From assembly GCA_011390755.1 (NCBI GenBank), contig JAABRU010000009.1, forward strand, positions 1 through 64,000: a stretch of DNA of 64,000 bases. The letters are read 5' to 3'. This document shows, piece after piece, positions 36,637 through 46,123 of this stretch (its first letter is position 1; each line of letters opens with the position of its first letter). The translations under genes and the position numbers were made by a program. The DNA is from Desulfobacteraceae bacterium. GTDB lineage: Bacteria > Desulfobacterota > Desulfobacteria > Desulfobacterales > Desulfococcaceae. The notes below the pieces were generated by a model. The model worked only from the letters and a program-made list of their open reading frames with translations. It was not told the DNA's origin and searched no databases.

Positions 36637-39162
36637 ATGAATTATCCCAATCTTTTTTACCGAAAATGCATCAAAATTTTTTTTCTGTCTCTTCTTTCAC
36701 TCCTGTGCTGTATCAGCATTGCTGTCGGGGAAGAAGAGGAAACAGCTTACACAGATACAGACGATCTCCGGCAGTCTGTTGAGACAAGTCTTCAGGTGGA
36801 AAAAAACAATCTTGCCAATCTGGAAGATGAAATATCTCTTCTGGCAGAAAGTGAAAAAAAACTGACTGACGAACGCAAATTTTACAGAATACAGATATCC
36901 ACATACAGTAATCTGCTGCATCTGCCCGATGTGAGCAGTGAAGAACTGGAAACGGCAATGAACAGTCATCAGATTACTGTGAATAATATTGAGGAACATC
37001 TCAAAGATCTTATTCAGAAAAAAGATATTTTTAAAAAACGTCTGATACAGGCTGAAGAACAGTATATGCTCAATGAAAAGCAGTTTTATGAAATCAATAC
37101 AGCGGGGCAGAACAGCAGTGAAACCCAGGATCTGGTGGAAAAATTGCAGTCTCTGATGAAACTGCTGGGTATGAAAATCAAGCATTTGGAAACGCTGGTG
37201 GATTTTTATGAAAAACAAAGTGCCGCACTGACAGAAATCCGGAATGAATTTTCCGGCTTTTCCGGAAAATTTGCCCAGCAGATACAGGAAAGAAAAAAAG
37301 AACAGTTGTTTGTGCGCAAAGATAATCCCCTGGTGCTCCTGAATTTTGCAAAAATATCCGCAGAAGTGAAAACACTGCATCAGACCGTTTCCCGCTTTTT
37401 TTCAGCCGCCTACTGGAAAAAAACCGCTTCGGATATTTGGCGTTTCAGCGGTTTTTTCGCTTCCGGTTTCTTCCTGCTGCTGCTGTTTCTCTTCACGGGC
37501 GGCAGGGCAAATCGTATGATGCACTGTTCTGAAGATCAGAACATCCGGGATTATCCGTGGATAACAATGACAGTCGGAATATTCCGGGCTTCTCTGTCTC
37601 TTTTTATCGTGACTGTGTTTGTTTATTTTTTTTTCACACTGCACAAAATTTATGTCATTCTTCCTTTTGTGAAAGTCATTTTCCGCATACTGCTGATTCT
37701 GCTGTTCACCCGGTGGACCCTGAATGTATGCACACACTTCACTTCATTTCCCCCCCATCGTCTTTCCCCCCTCCGATCCGGCATTCATCTGATTTGTTAT
37801 CTGACAATGATTTATGTGATTTCGGAATGGCTGCTGGGAGAAAACAGTGTGATCCTTCTTCTGATCCGGCTTGTGTCTGAAATTCTTGTATTTGCCCTGT
37901 GCCTTGCTTTCTGGAAGGCCTGCCGGAATCATTCTGCCTCGGCACCCTCCGCTGATTCTGCAAAACATTTCAGGGGCCGGAATGCTGCGGAGGCAGTTTC
38001 CTACATCATTCTGGCAGGCGGAATGATTCCGGAATTCTTCGGATACGGCTTTTTTGCTGTTTTCTGGTACAGTGCCTGGGGATACACCTGGATCATTCTT
38101 TTATGGGCAGTGCTGATTTTTCTGAGCCTGCGGGAATGGCATCAGAAGAAAAAAGGGGTAAGCGGGCAGGAGGACGGGGATACCCCCTTTCATTCGGACA
38201 GCATCAAATGGTTTGCCATGCTGCTTTGCTGGCCTTTATGGGGATTTGCGGTTTTTATCGCTCTTTTTGCAGTCTGGGGCGGAAGGGAATCTCTTTTTTC
38301 GGCCCTGGCGGATATATGGAAATCCCCTCTGCAGATCGGCGGAATTTCCTTAAGCATCAACGGATTTATCTATGCCTTTATCATCCTTTCCCTCATCCAT
38401 GTCAGCACCCGGCTCTGGAAAGATCGCCTGGCAGATGTCATATTTCCCCTTGAAAAAATTGACCGGGGCACAAAAAATTCCATCACCAGTATCACGATAT
38501 ATATTGTCTGGGGACTGGGAATTATTCTTTCCCTCAGTCTTATCGGTATCAGCGCGGCTTCTCTGGCCGTGGTTTTCGGGGCAATGAGTGTGGGGCTTGG
38601 TTTCGGTCTGCAGAATATTTTCAATAATTTTATCAGCGGCATTATTTTGCTGTTTGAACGTCCCATACAGGTGGGGGATGTGGTGGAAATTAACGGCATA
38701 TGGGGAGAAATAAAAAAAATCAATATCCGTTCCACCCAGGTGCAGACCTATGACAATGCATCTTTGATCATTCCCAATTCCGAATTTATCAGCAGCCAGG
38801 TAACCAACTGGAGTTTTAAGGATATGCGCATACGGCGGCGACTGGCTGTCGGGGTTGCCTACGGTTCGGATCTGGAACTGGTGCGGAATATTCTGCTGGA
38901 TCTTACGCAAAATACCCCGCATGTTTTAACCGATCCCGCGCCGAGTATTGTATTTGACGGATTCGGCGACAGCTCCATCAACTTTATTATCCGTTACTGG
39001 ACCCATCTGGATTATTTCTTCACAACACAGACGGATATTTTTTTTGAAATCAACCGGATTTTCAAAGAAAAAGGTATATCCATCCCCTTTCCCCAGCGGG
39101 ATGTTCATCTTTTCCGGACAGATACAGACAGTATTCCGAAAGATTTGCAGAAAACCGAATGA
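36637..39162 (+). CDS. Large MscS-family mechanosensitive channel
   Basis: An 841-residue inner-membrane channel that would release solutes upon osmotic downshock. A signal sequence (KIFFLSLLSLLCCISIAVGE) is followed by a periplasmic coiled-coil domain of about 200 residues, then about nine helices and the MscS core near residues 640-720: GAMSVGLGFGLQNIFNNFIS (pore helix 3), IILLFERPIQVGDVVEI and IPNSEF. The plan is that of MscK/MscM-type channels. ATG 36637 follows AAGGAG; the longer open frame begins in a MITE and is not real. The corA gene follows after 15 bases, probably in one transcript. Confidence 0.9.
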   Translation: MNYPNLFYRKCIKIFFLSLLSLLCCISIAVGEEEETAYTDTDDLRQSVETSLQVEKNNLANLEDEISLLAESEKKLTDERKFYRIQISTYSNLLHLPDVSSEELETAMNSHQITVNNIEEHLKDLIQKKDIFKKRLIQAEEQYMLNEKQFYEINTAGQNSSETQDLVEKLQSLMKLLGMKIKHLETLVDFYEKQSAALTEIRNEFSGFSGKFAQQIQERKKEQLFVRKDNPLVLLNFAKISAEVKTLHQTVSRFFSAAYWKKTASDIWRFSGFFASGFFLLLLFLFTGGRANRMMHCSEDQNIRDYPWITMTVGIFRASLSLFIVTVFVYFFFTLHKIYVILPFVKVIFRILLILLFTRWTLNVCTHFTSFPPHRLSPLRSGIHLICYLTMIYVISEWLLGENSVILLLIRLVSEILVFALCLAFWKACRNHSASAPSADSAKHFRGRNAAEAVSYIILAGGMIPEFFGYGFFAVFWYSAWGYTWIILLWAVLIFLSLREWHQKKKGVSGQEDGDTPFHSDSIKWFAMLLCWPLWGFAVFIALFAVWGGRESLFSALADIWKSPLQIGGISLSINGFIYAFIILSLIHVSTRLWKDRLADVIFPLEKIDRGTKNSITSITIYIVWGLGIILSLSLIGISAASLAVVFGAMSVGLGFGLQNIFNNFISGIILLFERPIQVGDVVEINGIWGEIKKINIRSTQVQTYDNASLIIPNSEFISSQVTNWSFKDMRIRRRLAVGVAYGSDLELVRNILLDLTQNTPHVLTDPAPSIVFDGFGDSSINFIIRYWTHLDYFFTTQTDIFFEINRIFKEKGISIPFPQRDVHLFRTDTDSIPKDLQKTE

Positions 39163-39177
39163 GTCAGGAGGCAGAAA

Positions 39178-40251
39178 ATGTTTTTTCCAGGCATCCGCAG
39201 TACAAAAAAAATCGGCGCAGCTCCGGGAACACTGGTGCATGTGGGAGAGCGGAGAGCAGAAAAGGTGCGGATTTCCCTCATCCGTTATAATGAAAATACA
39301 ATGGATGAATACCCGGATATATCACCCGATGAATGCTGCATTTTCCCGGAAAAAGCAGAACCGGGCATCATCTGGATTCATGTCCGGGGTCTGCATGAAT
39401 CCGGGATTATCCATAAAATCGGAGAACGTTTCCGGATTCATCCCCTGGTTCTGGAAGACGTGCTCAATACCGTACAGCGGCCCAAATCGGAAGAATATGA
39501 AGAATGCTTTTTTACGGTACTCAAAAGCATCCGTATCCGAGGGGAGGATATCCGGGAAATCATCATGGAACAGGTGAGCATTCTCATCGGCAAAGATTTT
39601 GTCATTTCATTCCAGGAAAGTGAAGATGAACTCTTCGGGCAGGTGTATAAACGTCTCCGAAGCCGTATGGGGCGTATTCGGCGGGCAGGCAGTGATTATC
39701 TGGCCTATGCCATTATGGACACACTGACGGACCATTATTTTTCAGTGATTGAAATGCTGGAAGGGGAAATGGAGTCCATAGAAGAAAATCTGATTCATGA
39801 TCCCGATACACATATCCTGGAAGGAATTTATCACCTGAAGCGGCAGATTATCCGTATCCGTAAGTCTGTGCTGCCATTGCGGGAAATGGCCCTCGGTCTG
39901 GAGCGGTCCGAAAGTGAATTTATCCGTGATACCACCCGCATTTATCTGCGCGATCTTTATGACCATGTCATTCAGATTGCAGACAGCTTTGAGCATTTCA
40001 GAGAAATGTCCGGCAATCTCCTGGATCTGTACCACAGCAGTGTCAGCAACCGGATGAGCGAAGTGATGAAAGTGCTCACCATTATCTCCACCATTTTCAT
40101 CCCTTTGGGATTTATCGCCGGAGTCTACGGAATGAATTTTAAATATATGCCCGAGCTGGAATTCCGCTGGGGATATTTTATGGTCTGGGGACTGATTGTG
40201 ACAGTCTTTAGCTCCATGATCTTTTTTTTCAGAAAAAAAAGGTGGATATGA
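39178..40251 (+). CDS. corA: CorA family Mg2+/Co2+ transporter
   Basis: A 357-residue divalent cation channel. A cytosolic alpha/beta funnel domain (HPLVLEDVLNTVQRPKSEEY, then EQVSILIGKDFVISFQE) leads through a long helix into two membrane helices. The first ends in the selectivity motif YGMNF at about residue 318, and the short basic tail FFFRKKRWI follows the second. AGGAGG precedes the ATG. It is downstream of the MscS-type channel, a sensible pairing for osmotic and ionic balance. Confidence 0.94.
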   Translation: MFFPGIRSTKKIGAAPGTLVHVGERRAEKVRISLIRYNENTMDEYPDISPDECCIFPEKAEPGIIWIHVRGLHESGIIHKIGERFRIHPLVLEDVLNTVQRPKSEEYEECFFTVLKSIRIRGEDIREIIMEQVSILIGKDFVISFQESEDELFGQVYKRLRSRMGRIRRAGSDYLAYAIMDTLTDHYFSVIEMLEGEMESIEENLIHDPDTHILEGIYHLKRQIIRIRKSVLPLREMALGLERSESEFIRDTTRIYLRDLYDHVIQIADSFEHFREMSGNLLDLYHSSVSNRMSEVMKVLTIISTIFIPLGFIAGVYGMNFKYMPELEFRWGYFMVWGLIVTVFSSMIFFFRKKRWI

Positions 40252-40701
40252 AAAAGGCAGCAGTATTGTCCCTGTGGGAGGGGAGTCTTAAGGAACACGG
40301 AGAAAATAAAAAGTTCCGGAGGGATGATACATACCAGCCCGGAAATTTTTTTCCGAATCCCTAAGGCCGGACACTATTATCCGCAGATTACGCAGATTGT
40401 TTTCGGAAAACCTGAAGGAAATATTTTGCAGGTCGGTAATCCCGGAGGGACCCGGGATATAGTATTGAAGAACAGTTTCATGAATAATTCAGGTAATAAA
40501 TTTGGTAAGGTAAATACCTTATCAATGATCCTGTAACATAATTTATTGGATGAGATCACTGTACAGGCCAACAATTATTTTATATTGCAGCCACGAATTG
40601 CACAAATTACACGAATTACGGTTTGTACGATTCGTGCGGATTCGTGTCATTCGTGGCTGATTTAAATAATAAATGTTATAAAATATATGGTAAGGTCATT
40701 A
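40252..40701. other. Intergenic with a palindrome at 40588-40664
   Basis: GCCACGAATTGCAC near 40591 and GTCATTCGTGGC near 40647 are inverted repeats around CACGAATTACGGTTTGTACG. The rest (for example TAAATTTGGTAAGGTAAATA near 40497 with a match near 15820) is repeat debris. No gene seen. Confidence 0.5.
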
Positions 40702-41256
40702 TTATTCCATATTGGACCGGATTCCGGAAATCACCTGCAGGGCGCGGATGGCTTCCGGGAGGCCGATTTTATGGTTATTATCTGCATCCCATTTTAGTCT
40801 TTCCGCTTCCACAGACTCACTGCAGTCATCATCTGCAGGCCCGGTCATGGCTTCAATATCAGTCATAGCCGTCCCGCCCGCTTCTTCTGCAACAATTTTC
40901 CCTCCCCGGGGATTTGTGACCAGGAGCTTTGAACCGTTTCTGTAAACATTGATAATGACAGTTTCTCCGGGGACAGCGCCGCCCGGCTGGCTGCTTTCAT
41001 GATATATCGGGATGGAAATATTGCAGGTTTCATATTCCTGCCGTAATCCGTCCCTGTCTTCGGCTGCCGGAGATAAGGGAATCTGATTTCCATCTGTAAC
41101 AACAATAAGAAAGTTCTCTTTGGTTCCGGAAGTAATCTGTGTTCCGTTAACCGTCAGTGTTCCGGCTATGACAAAGGGCAGAGGGGGCCATGACGCTCCC
41201 CGGACCGGTGATGCAATACTGATACAAATACAGATTGTTATCATTTTAATTAACAT
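40702..41256 (-). CDS. Secreted protein with dockerin-like C-terminus
   Basis: A 184-residue exported protein. The N-terminus is a signal peptide (MITICICISIASPVRGA). A beta-rich part contains PFVIAGTLTVNGTQITSG and PGETVIINVYRNG, as in carbohydrate-binding or transport-associated domains. The last 25 residues, WDADNNHKIGLPEAIRALQV, follow the calcium-binding DxDxNxxxxxxE pattern of dockerin-like tails common in Desulfobacterota surface proteins. Two cysteines may pair. GGGGGAAAG precedes the ATG. Confidence 0.72.
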   Translation of the reverse strand: MLIKMITICICISIASPVRGASWPPLPFVIAGTLTVNGTQITSGTKENFLIVVTDGNQIPLSPAAEDRDGLRQEYETCNISIPIYHESSQPGGAVPGETVIINVYRNGSKLLVTNPRGGKIVAEEAGGTAMTDIEAMTGPADDDCSESVEAERLKWDADNNHKIGLPEAIRALQVISGIRSNME

Positions 41257-41401
41257 AATCTTTCCCCCGCAGAAAAAACAATTGTCTGTATCCGTTTCAG
41301 GATCATTGAAGTGGATATTCGCCGGAAATCTGAATTCGTAAGTGCCGGATCCCGAATATCTCCGTTCTTTCTTCAGGCGGACATCATTCCGCCGTATGAA
41401 A

Positions 41402-41428
41402 GGCCCGCAGAGATATTCCCTGCGGGCC
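41402..41428 (-). terminator. Hairpin downstream of the lipoprotein gene
   Basis: GGCCCGCAG and CTGCGGGCC are perfect 9-bp arms around GAGATATTCC. Read on the minus strand it is followed by TTTC, so a weak terminator for the PRC-barrel/lipoprotein transcript is plausible. Bases 41257-41580 contain no gene. Confidence 0.45.
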
Positions 41429-41580
41429 GGACAGTTTACCGTTTACCCGGTTTTGCTACTGGTCGCAGTCGCTGTTTTCCGAACCATCACTTTCTCAGCG
41501 ACCATGCGTTCTCCGGCTCATTACTGTTTTCATGAAATCTTTCTTTCATATGTCTGAAACCTGCAGGATCCGGCAGAAAT

Positions 41581-41955
41581 TCAATCTATATCCCCGTCAT
41601 TGTCTATGAAAAATTTCTCATATTCCCCATCTTCAATATAGAAGACTGATGATGTGCCGCCGGGTTCTTCAGCGTTGTCCTCATGGATGGTGATGTAGAA
41701 TTCGCCACTGAAATTATTGAATTCATCACACTGATCTGTCATATCATACCATTCCCCCAGGCTGAACTGATCCAGCACAGTGCCGTCAGAGGCTCTGTGG
41801 AGTTTGACAGTATATTCTTCATTATCCATATTGCATACGGTAATAACGGAATCCTCGTCATCATCCCCGTTGCAGCCTGCCAGCACTGACAGAGAGAGAA
41901 TCAGCACGGCGGCAGTACATACACGAAGCATTTTTCCCCATACATTTTTTTCCAT
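41581..41955 (-). CDS. Small lipoprotein, unknown
   Basis: A 124-residue protein with a lipobox (LSLSVLAGC; Cys about residue 28) followed by an acidic stretch (NGDDDED), so it should be lipidated and periplasmic. The mature part is acidic and beta-rich, ending EYEKFFIDNDGDID. Its ribosome site GGAAGGAG lies in the last codons of the PRC-barrel gene two bases upstream, which marks an operon. Confidence 0.78.
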   Translation of the reverse strand: MEKNVWGKMLRVCTAAVLILSLSVLAGCNGDDDEDSVITVCNMDNEEYTVKLHRASDGTVLDQFSLGEWYDMTDQCDEFNNFSGEFYITIHEDNAEEPGGTSSVFYIEDGEYEKFFIDNDGDID

Positions 41956-41957
41956 AT

Positions 41958-42725
41958 CTAGCTCCTTCCCATAGCAGCCAGTTCACCTGCCCAGTATCCC
42001 TGCTGACCGTAATGTTCATGCAGTCCGGTCTCATAATCCCGTGTCAGCAGAGATTCATCCGTGTATTCAGGTGACTGTTTTATGGCATCGCGGGTAAGGC
42101 TGATGAATACTTTCGAATCATTCCAACTGACGTGATCTATCCATCGGGTTGAAACCAGAACCTTTTTCCCGGGCCACCAGTTTGTTGTATCAATAATCAG
42201 ATAGCGGATCGCCCAGGTCTTATCATCAATGATAAAATCATCAACGTGACCAATCTCGCCGTCTGTGGCCTGGATGTAGTATTCACTCACAGCGCGGGTG
42301 CTGCGCAAATCGGTATCCCATGATTTTTCATCTTTGCCTGATTCTTTCAGATTTTTACGGTCACGCAAAATTTCGGAACTGGCTCCCCACATGTGCGGCC
42401 CGTTCCGGTAGCCCGGCCATCCGTAATACCCATTGTAATTCTCCTCAAACTGCTGCGAGACGGGTTTGTCAGTGTCCAGGGCCGGGCTGTCCTCAATCTG
42501 CTTTTTGCTCAGACTGACGGTGATGTGTTTCTCAGATCGGTTCGCTGAAACCAGCGCATACGGGGAAATCAGCACCTGTCGGCCCGTGAGCCAGTTTCCC
42601 GTGTCCGCGACCAGATAGCGGATTGCCCAGTACCGGTCATCGAAGAAGAATTCCCTGACCTTTCCTATTTCCCCGTCAAGGCTGTCCAGTTTGTAACCCT
42701 TCAGTGTTTTGGCTTTGTTTAGCAT
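41958..42725 (-). CDS. Protein with two PRC-barrel domains
   Basis: A 255-residue protein with two copies of the PRC-barrel pattern. The first has KLDSLDGEIGKVREFFFDDR and WAIRYLVADTGNWLTGRQVL; the second has IQATDGEIGHVDDFIIDDKT and WAIRYLIIDTTNWWPGKKVL. Such proteins are common in stress-gene islands, often beside BON proteins, and their role is unknown. It follows the BON gene by about 130 bases and may share its sigma-54 promoter, with a hairpin between. AAAGGA precedes the ATG. Confidence 0.88.
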   Translation of the reverse strand: MLNKAKTLKGYKLDSLDGEIGKVREFFFDDRYWAIRYLVADTGNWLTGRQVLISPYALVSANRSEKHITVSLSKKQIEDSPALDTDKPVSQQFEENYNGYYGWPGYRNGPHMWGASSEILRDRKNLKESGKDEKSWDTDLRSTRAVSEYYIQATDGEIGHVDDFIIDDKTWAIRYLIIDTTNWWPGKKVLVSTRWIDHVSWNDSKVFISLTRDAIKQSPEYTDESLLTRDYETGLHEHYGQQGYWAGELAAMGRS

Positions 42726-42795
42726 AATAATCGTCCTTTTATTTTTTGAGGTTATGCCTCATCTCAATTTTTCCTTTCCGAAATACAACATGACA

Positions 42796-42826
42796 GACCC
42801 GCCACCCGAAAAGTCGGTGGCGGGCC
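42796..42826 (-). terminator. Strong hairpin between BON and PRC-barrel genes
   Basis: GACCCGCCACC and GGTGGCGGGCC form an 11-bp stem with one G-T pair and a nine-base loop. There is no long T-run, so it may be a partial terminator or a processing site. Confidence 0.45.
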
Positions 42827-42851
42827 GGTTTCAGACGGTATCAGATGCAGT

Positions 42852-43580
42852 TCAGTTGACGGTCATGCTGTTGTCCACTTTTTTTACGCCGTGAACATCG
42901 CTCACAAGTTTGGTGACAAGGGCTTTCTCAGCATTGTTCGCTGCTTTGCCTTTCAGTGTGACCACACCATCTTCGGTCCCCACAGTGGTTTTCAGGGCAC
43001 TGGTTGAGCGGTGATTCAGCAGTGTTGTCCTGACCAGGGCAGTGACGGAGGCATCATCAATTACCGCAGGTGCCACTGTCATCTCATTGCTGACTTTTTT
43101 AACACCTTCCACATCTCCGGCGTATTCGCTCGTCAGGTCCTTCTGGGCCATGTTGTCAGCTTCACCGCGCAGGGTGACTTTCCCGTCTTTTGCCAAAACC
43201 TCGGTTCCAATCGCATTCACGTTCCGATGGAACAGAAGGGTGGATTTCACTTTGGTAATGAGCCATGCATCCGAGTACTCCTCAGGGGCCTCACCTTTTA
43301 CTTCCAGTTTGTTTTCCACGCTTTTGACTCCGCTCAGGTCAGAAACCGTCTCCCCGGCCAGCGATTTGCGGGATTCTTCGGAAACAGTCCCGGTCAGGGT
43401 GACAGCGCCTTTATCGGAATTGATTGTAATATCATCGCCTTTGAGGTATGTCCTGAACACATAGGACTGTTTTGCAGATGATTCGATGCGGTCATCCGTA
43501 TCGGATGCGTACAGCGGGCTGACCAGAAACAGGGATGCCGCGGTTAGTGCCAGTGCCAGATGACAGACTGTTTTTTTCAT
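42852..43580 (-). CDS. Periplasmic protein with three BON domains
   Basis: A 242-residue exported protein of the OsmY type. After a signal peptide (ALALTAASLFLVSPLYASD) it carries three BON domains at about residues 30-95, 105-165 and 175-242. Each has the pattern ...GAVTLTGTVSEESRK... GVKSVENKL, DGKVTLRGEADNMAQK ... GVKKVSNEM and DGVVTLKGKAANNAEK ... GVKKVDNSM. BON proteins bind phospholipid or envelope and protect during osmotic stress. A sigma-54 element lies 90 bases upstream, with paired activator boxes beyond it. Confidence 0.92.
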   Translation of the reverse strand: MKKTVCHLALALTAASLFLVSPLYASDTDDRIESSAKQSYVFRTYLKGDDITINSDKGAVTLTGTVSEESRKSLAGETVSDLSGVKSVENKLEVKGEAPEEYSDAWLITKVKSTLLFHRNVNAIGTEVLAKDGKVTLRGEADNMAQKDLTSEYAGDVEGVKKVSNEMTVAPAVIDDASVTALVRTTLLNHRSTSALKTTVGTEDGVVTLKGKAANNAEKALVTKLVSDVHGVKKVDNSMTVN

Positions 43581-43669
43581 GGTTCTTTTTCCTTTCCTTG
43601 ATTGTAATTTTTTTGCAGTTCCCCGGAATACATTTTCCGGGCGTTCACTGACTCACTGCTTTCTGTTAT

Positions 43670-43685
43670 TTCAATTTTTGTGCCA
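43670..43685 (-). promoter_or_regulatory. Sigma-54 promoter of the BON gene (site A)
   Basis: On the minus strand TGGCACAAAAATTGAA: perfect -24 TGGCAC, -12 TTGAA where TTGCA is consensus. It stands about 90 bases upstream of the BON start. Confidence 0.75.
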
Positions 43686-43787
43686 TGTTTCCAATATCCG
43701 GGGGTATATCTCCCATCATTCTGATTTTTAAAAATATACTGATTAGAAAATAGTTAGGGGACAGCATTGTCAGGCATATATAAAAAA

Positions 43788-43818
43788 GGTCATATTTGAC
43801 ATTATGTTACATATGACC
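43788..43818. promoter_or_regulatory. Paired activator boxes, site A
   Basis: Box 1 GGTCATATTTGAC (43788) and box 2 GTTACATATGACC (43806) start 18 bp apart, about 105-130 bp upstream of the sigma-54 element. See sites B to F for the same layout. Confidence 0.75.
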
Positions 43819-43891
43819 TTTTTTTGTAGTGGGGGCAAATCCGTTGATCCTTACATTCCCCTGCCCCCAATGCTGCTGCCTTAAGGCTGGA

Positions 43892-44117
43892 GGAGTGTCA
43901 AACTTACAGTTTGGCAGGTGTGCTAAACTGTAGCCGTGCTAAACTGTAAGTTCAGCACTCCGGAGGAAGGAGTGTCAAACTTACAGTTTGGCAGGTGTGC
44001 TAAACTGTAGTCGTGCTAAACTGTAAGTTCAGCACTCCGGAGGAAGGAATGCCAAACTTACAGTTTGGCAGGTGTGCTAAACTGTAGTCGTGCTAAACTG
44101 TAAGTTCGGCACTCCGG
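43892..44117. repeat. 77-bp tandem repeat, three copies
   Basis: Units begin at 43892, 43969 and 44046 (GGAGTGTCAAACTTACAGTT, then GGCAGGTGTGCTAAACTGTA, TGCTAAACTGTAAGTTCAGC). Each unit is itself a palindrome (GTGTCAAACTTACAG/CTGTAAGTTCAGCAC). The array is enclosed by ends of the TAGTGGG family (43827 and 44366-44388). It has no spacers and no cas genes nearby. Confidence 0.9.
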
Positions 44118-44426
44118 TTTTTCTTAAGGCAGCAGTATTGCCCTCAGTTGGTCTGTCAAATAAATTTTTTACCCTTTTAAAAAGTCAGGACTGAGGAGTC
44201 CAAACTGAAAGTTTGGAAGACTGCCAAACGACTCGACTTAGCTCGCCGAAGTCTTTCAGGCCTCGACGTGAGCTCCGCCGAACGTTTGGCACTCCTCCGC
44301 AGCTTTTCTGAGTGTACAGAAATATATTTGACAGTTCACTCAGGGGAGAGGAGACTTTATCACATCAAGGGATTTGACCCACTAGCGGTATTCGATTCCT
44401 GTCTCTGATTTTCGTGCTGTTTTGGG

Positions 44427-44799
44427 GGTGTCCTCATTTCTGTCTGGGTGAACAAAACGAAGGCAGATCCAGGCAAAAAAAGATAAAGGACTGTCAGACC
44501 CCACATCCAGAGCCATTCTTCCCGAAGCAGGACGGGCGAGCAGTTCGATATCCCTTATTTCCGGTGCAGGTTTCCGTCTGCGTCCAGGATCTTGATGCCG
44601 AAGAGATCTTTTTCCATGGACAAGGCGTGGGTTGCGCACGATATACATGGATCGTAAGCGCGGATCATGATCCCAACTTCGTGCTCCAGCTTTTCGCGAT
44701 CCACCTGCCCGCTGTGAATTGACCTGACTGCCACCTGTTTGAGCGAGAAATCAATAGCACCGGCGTTGGCATTCGTCGGCGTAATAATGTTGAAGGATT
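44427..44799 (-). pseudogene. Chimeric pseudogene: hydrogenase large-subunit tail joined to exporter tail
   Basis: Bases 44541-44799 match 54735-54995, the last 80 codons of the hydrogenase large subunit with its DPCISCATH site, at clearly more than 90 percent identity by eye. Bases 44427-44525 match 62100-62201, the last codons of the ABC-2 permease gene (FAWICLRFVHP), joined behind it. Both parents are in this window on the same strand. The frame could start at 44821, but without the N-terminal RxCGxC half it cannot make a hydrogenase. Confidence 0.88.
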
Positions 44800-44917
44800 C
44801 GCAAAAAATATTTTTTAACATACTGTATTTAAAACATTTAATTACTTCATTAAAAATATGCTTTTCCCCGATTTTGAAATATTCCTTGGATATAAAAAAC
44901 TTTTAAAAATCATCAGG

Positions 44918-46123
44918 TTAGAGAGTATTTTTTCCTGAACCCCCAATTTTAAGGCTATCGATAGACTCAGTATGCTCCAGAACTACCCGGTACGCATCCA
45001 TCCCGCGACTGCGAAATGCCTCTGCTGAGCCCCAGAGATACAGTCGAAAACGACGATAAAGTTTGTCTCCCCAGCGGTTGATAATTTCATCCCGTGCGGT
45101 TTCCAGATTCTCAGCCCATGCCTTGCAGGTGAGGTAGTAATTTCGCCGGTCGTTATAGACCTCCAACACCTCCCACGGGCTTTTCGCCACTTCGGCCAAA
45201 AACGCGTGCAGGCAGAAATAGGCATGGTCGCCCGGAAAGATGTAGCGGGACACGAAAGTGGGCTTGGAATACTTTTCCCGGTAGGCGCTGGCATCAAGGT
45301 AGACGCGCCCTCCGGGTTTCAGTAACTCCTGAAGATGCCGCAGCACGGCCGGATAGTCGGGAAGATGCTCCATCACCCCAAGAATAACAATGGCATCGTA
45401 AGGAACGGGGGAACTGTGCTCCCAGAAATCCTGGTTAAACACTCTGCAGGGAAGTTGCTGCTTTGCGATCAGGTCGGTCAGAAAGATATTGGACTGCTGT
45501 GAAATGGTCAGGGAAGTGACCTGAATGCCGCGTCTTCCGGCATGTTCTGTGAAACTGCCCCAGCCACCGCCAACATCCAGGACGCGATCTCCCGGTTTCA
45601 GCCCGCAGGCATCGATGGCAAAATCAAGTTTGCGTCGTTGGGCGGTTTCCAGGCTCTCATCGTCCCCTTCGAAAACGGCCTGCGAATAGCAGCGGGTCGG
45701 GTCCATGAACTTGAGATAAAATTCGTTGCTGAAGTCATAGTGTCCTGCAATGGCCTGCCGGTTGCTCCGTACCCGGCCGACAAAGTATGGCGCTATTCGC
45801 TGCCACAGGGAGTGCAGCGGATGGCGGTCGCTCAATAGCCCGCGGAGACTGGCAAACCCCAGCATGTCACCGGCAACATCCAGACTGCCGGCCATGTAAG
45901 CTTCGCAAATTTTCACCTCATCCAATTTGAGCAGCGCCGCCAGGCCCTGACGATCCTCCACCAGTATCCTGACTGCGGGGTCACCTTTTCCCAGACGATA
46001 GACATGCCCGCCCCATAACCGGATCTCAATCGGGAGCCGTAGCTTGTCGGCGATCCGTTTTTGAATCCGCTGGAAGATTTTGTCATAACCCGTTACCAAT
46101 GAAACCTCGGTAATTTGTTCCAT
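44918..46123 (-). CDS. Cyclopropane-fatty-acyl-phospholipid synthase-like methyltransferase
   Basis: A 401-residue enzyme expected to methylenate unsaturated fatty acids of membrane phospholipids using S-adenosylmethionine. The C-terminal catalytic part has HYDFSNEFYLKFMDPTRCYS (substrate-proximal region), SAM motif VLDVGGGWGSF (GGG where LDIGCGWG is usual), ITSLTISQQ-like segment and VILGVMEHLPDY. The N-terminal 120 residues match the lipid-binding SCP2-like part of such enzymes. The changed motif means a different lipid substrate is possible. AAAGGAGATAAGG precedes the ATG. It may be read from the sigma-54 promoter of the small gene upstream. Confidence 0.85.
   Translation of the reverse strand: MEQITEVSLVTGYDKIFQRIQKRIADKLRLPIEIRLWGGHVYRLGKGDPAVRILVEDRQGLAALLKLDEVKICEAYMAGSLDVAGDMLGFASLRGLLSDRHPLHSLWQRIAPYFVGRVRSNRQAIAGHYDFSNEFYLKFMDPTRCYSQAVFEGDDESLETAQRRKLDFAIDACGLKPGDRVLDVGGGWGSFTEHAGRRGIQVTSLTISQQSNIFLTDLIAKQQLPCRVFNQDFWEHSSPVPYDAIVILGVMEHLPDYPAVLRHLQELLKPGGRVYLDASAYREKYSKPTFVSRYIFPGDHAYFCLHAFLAEVAKSPWEVLEVYNDRRNYYLTCKAWAENLETARDEIINRWGDKLYRRFRLYLWGSAEAFRSRGMDAYRVVLEHTESIDSLKIGGSGKNTL

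Noticed and set aside
43892-44117. Tandem repeat as a CRISPR array
   Set aside because: Units follow each other without unique spacers, each unit is a long palindrome, and no cas gene is near.
44555-44821. A small stand-alone hydrogenase-like protein
   Set aside because: It lacks the N-terminal metal-ligand half, is nearly identical to the tail of the nearby large-subunit gene and has no ribosome site.
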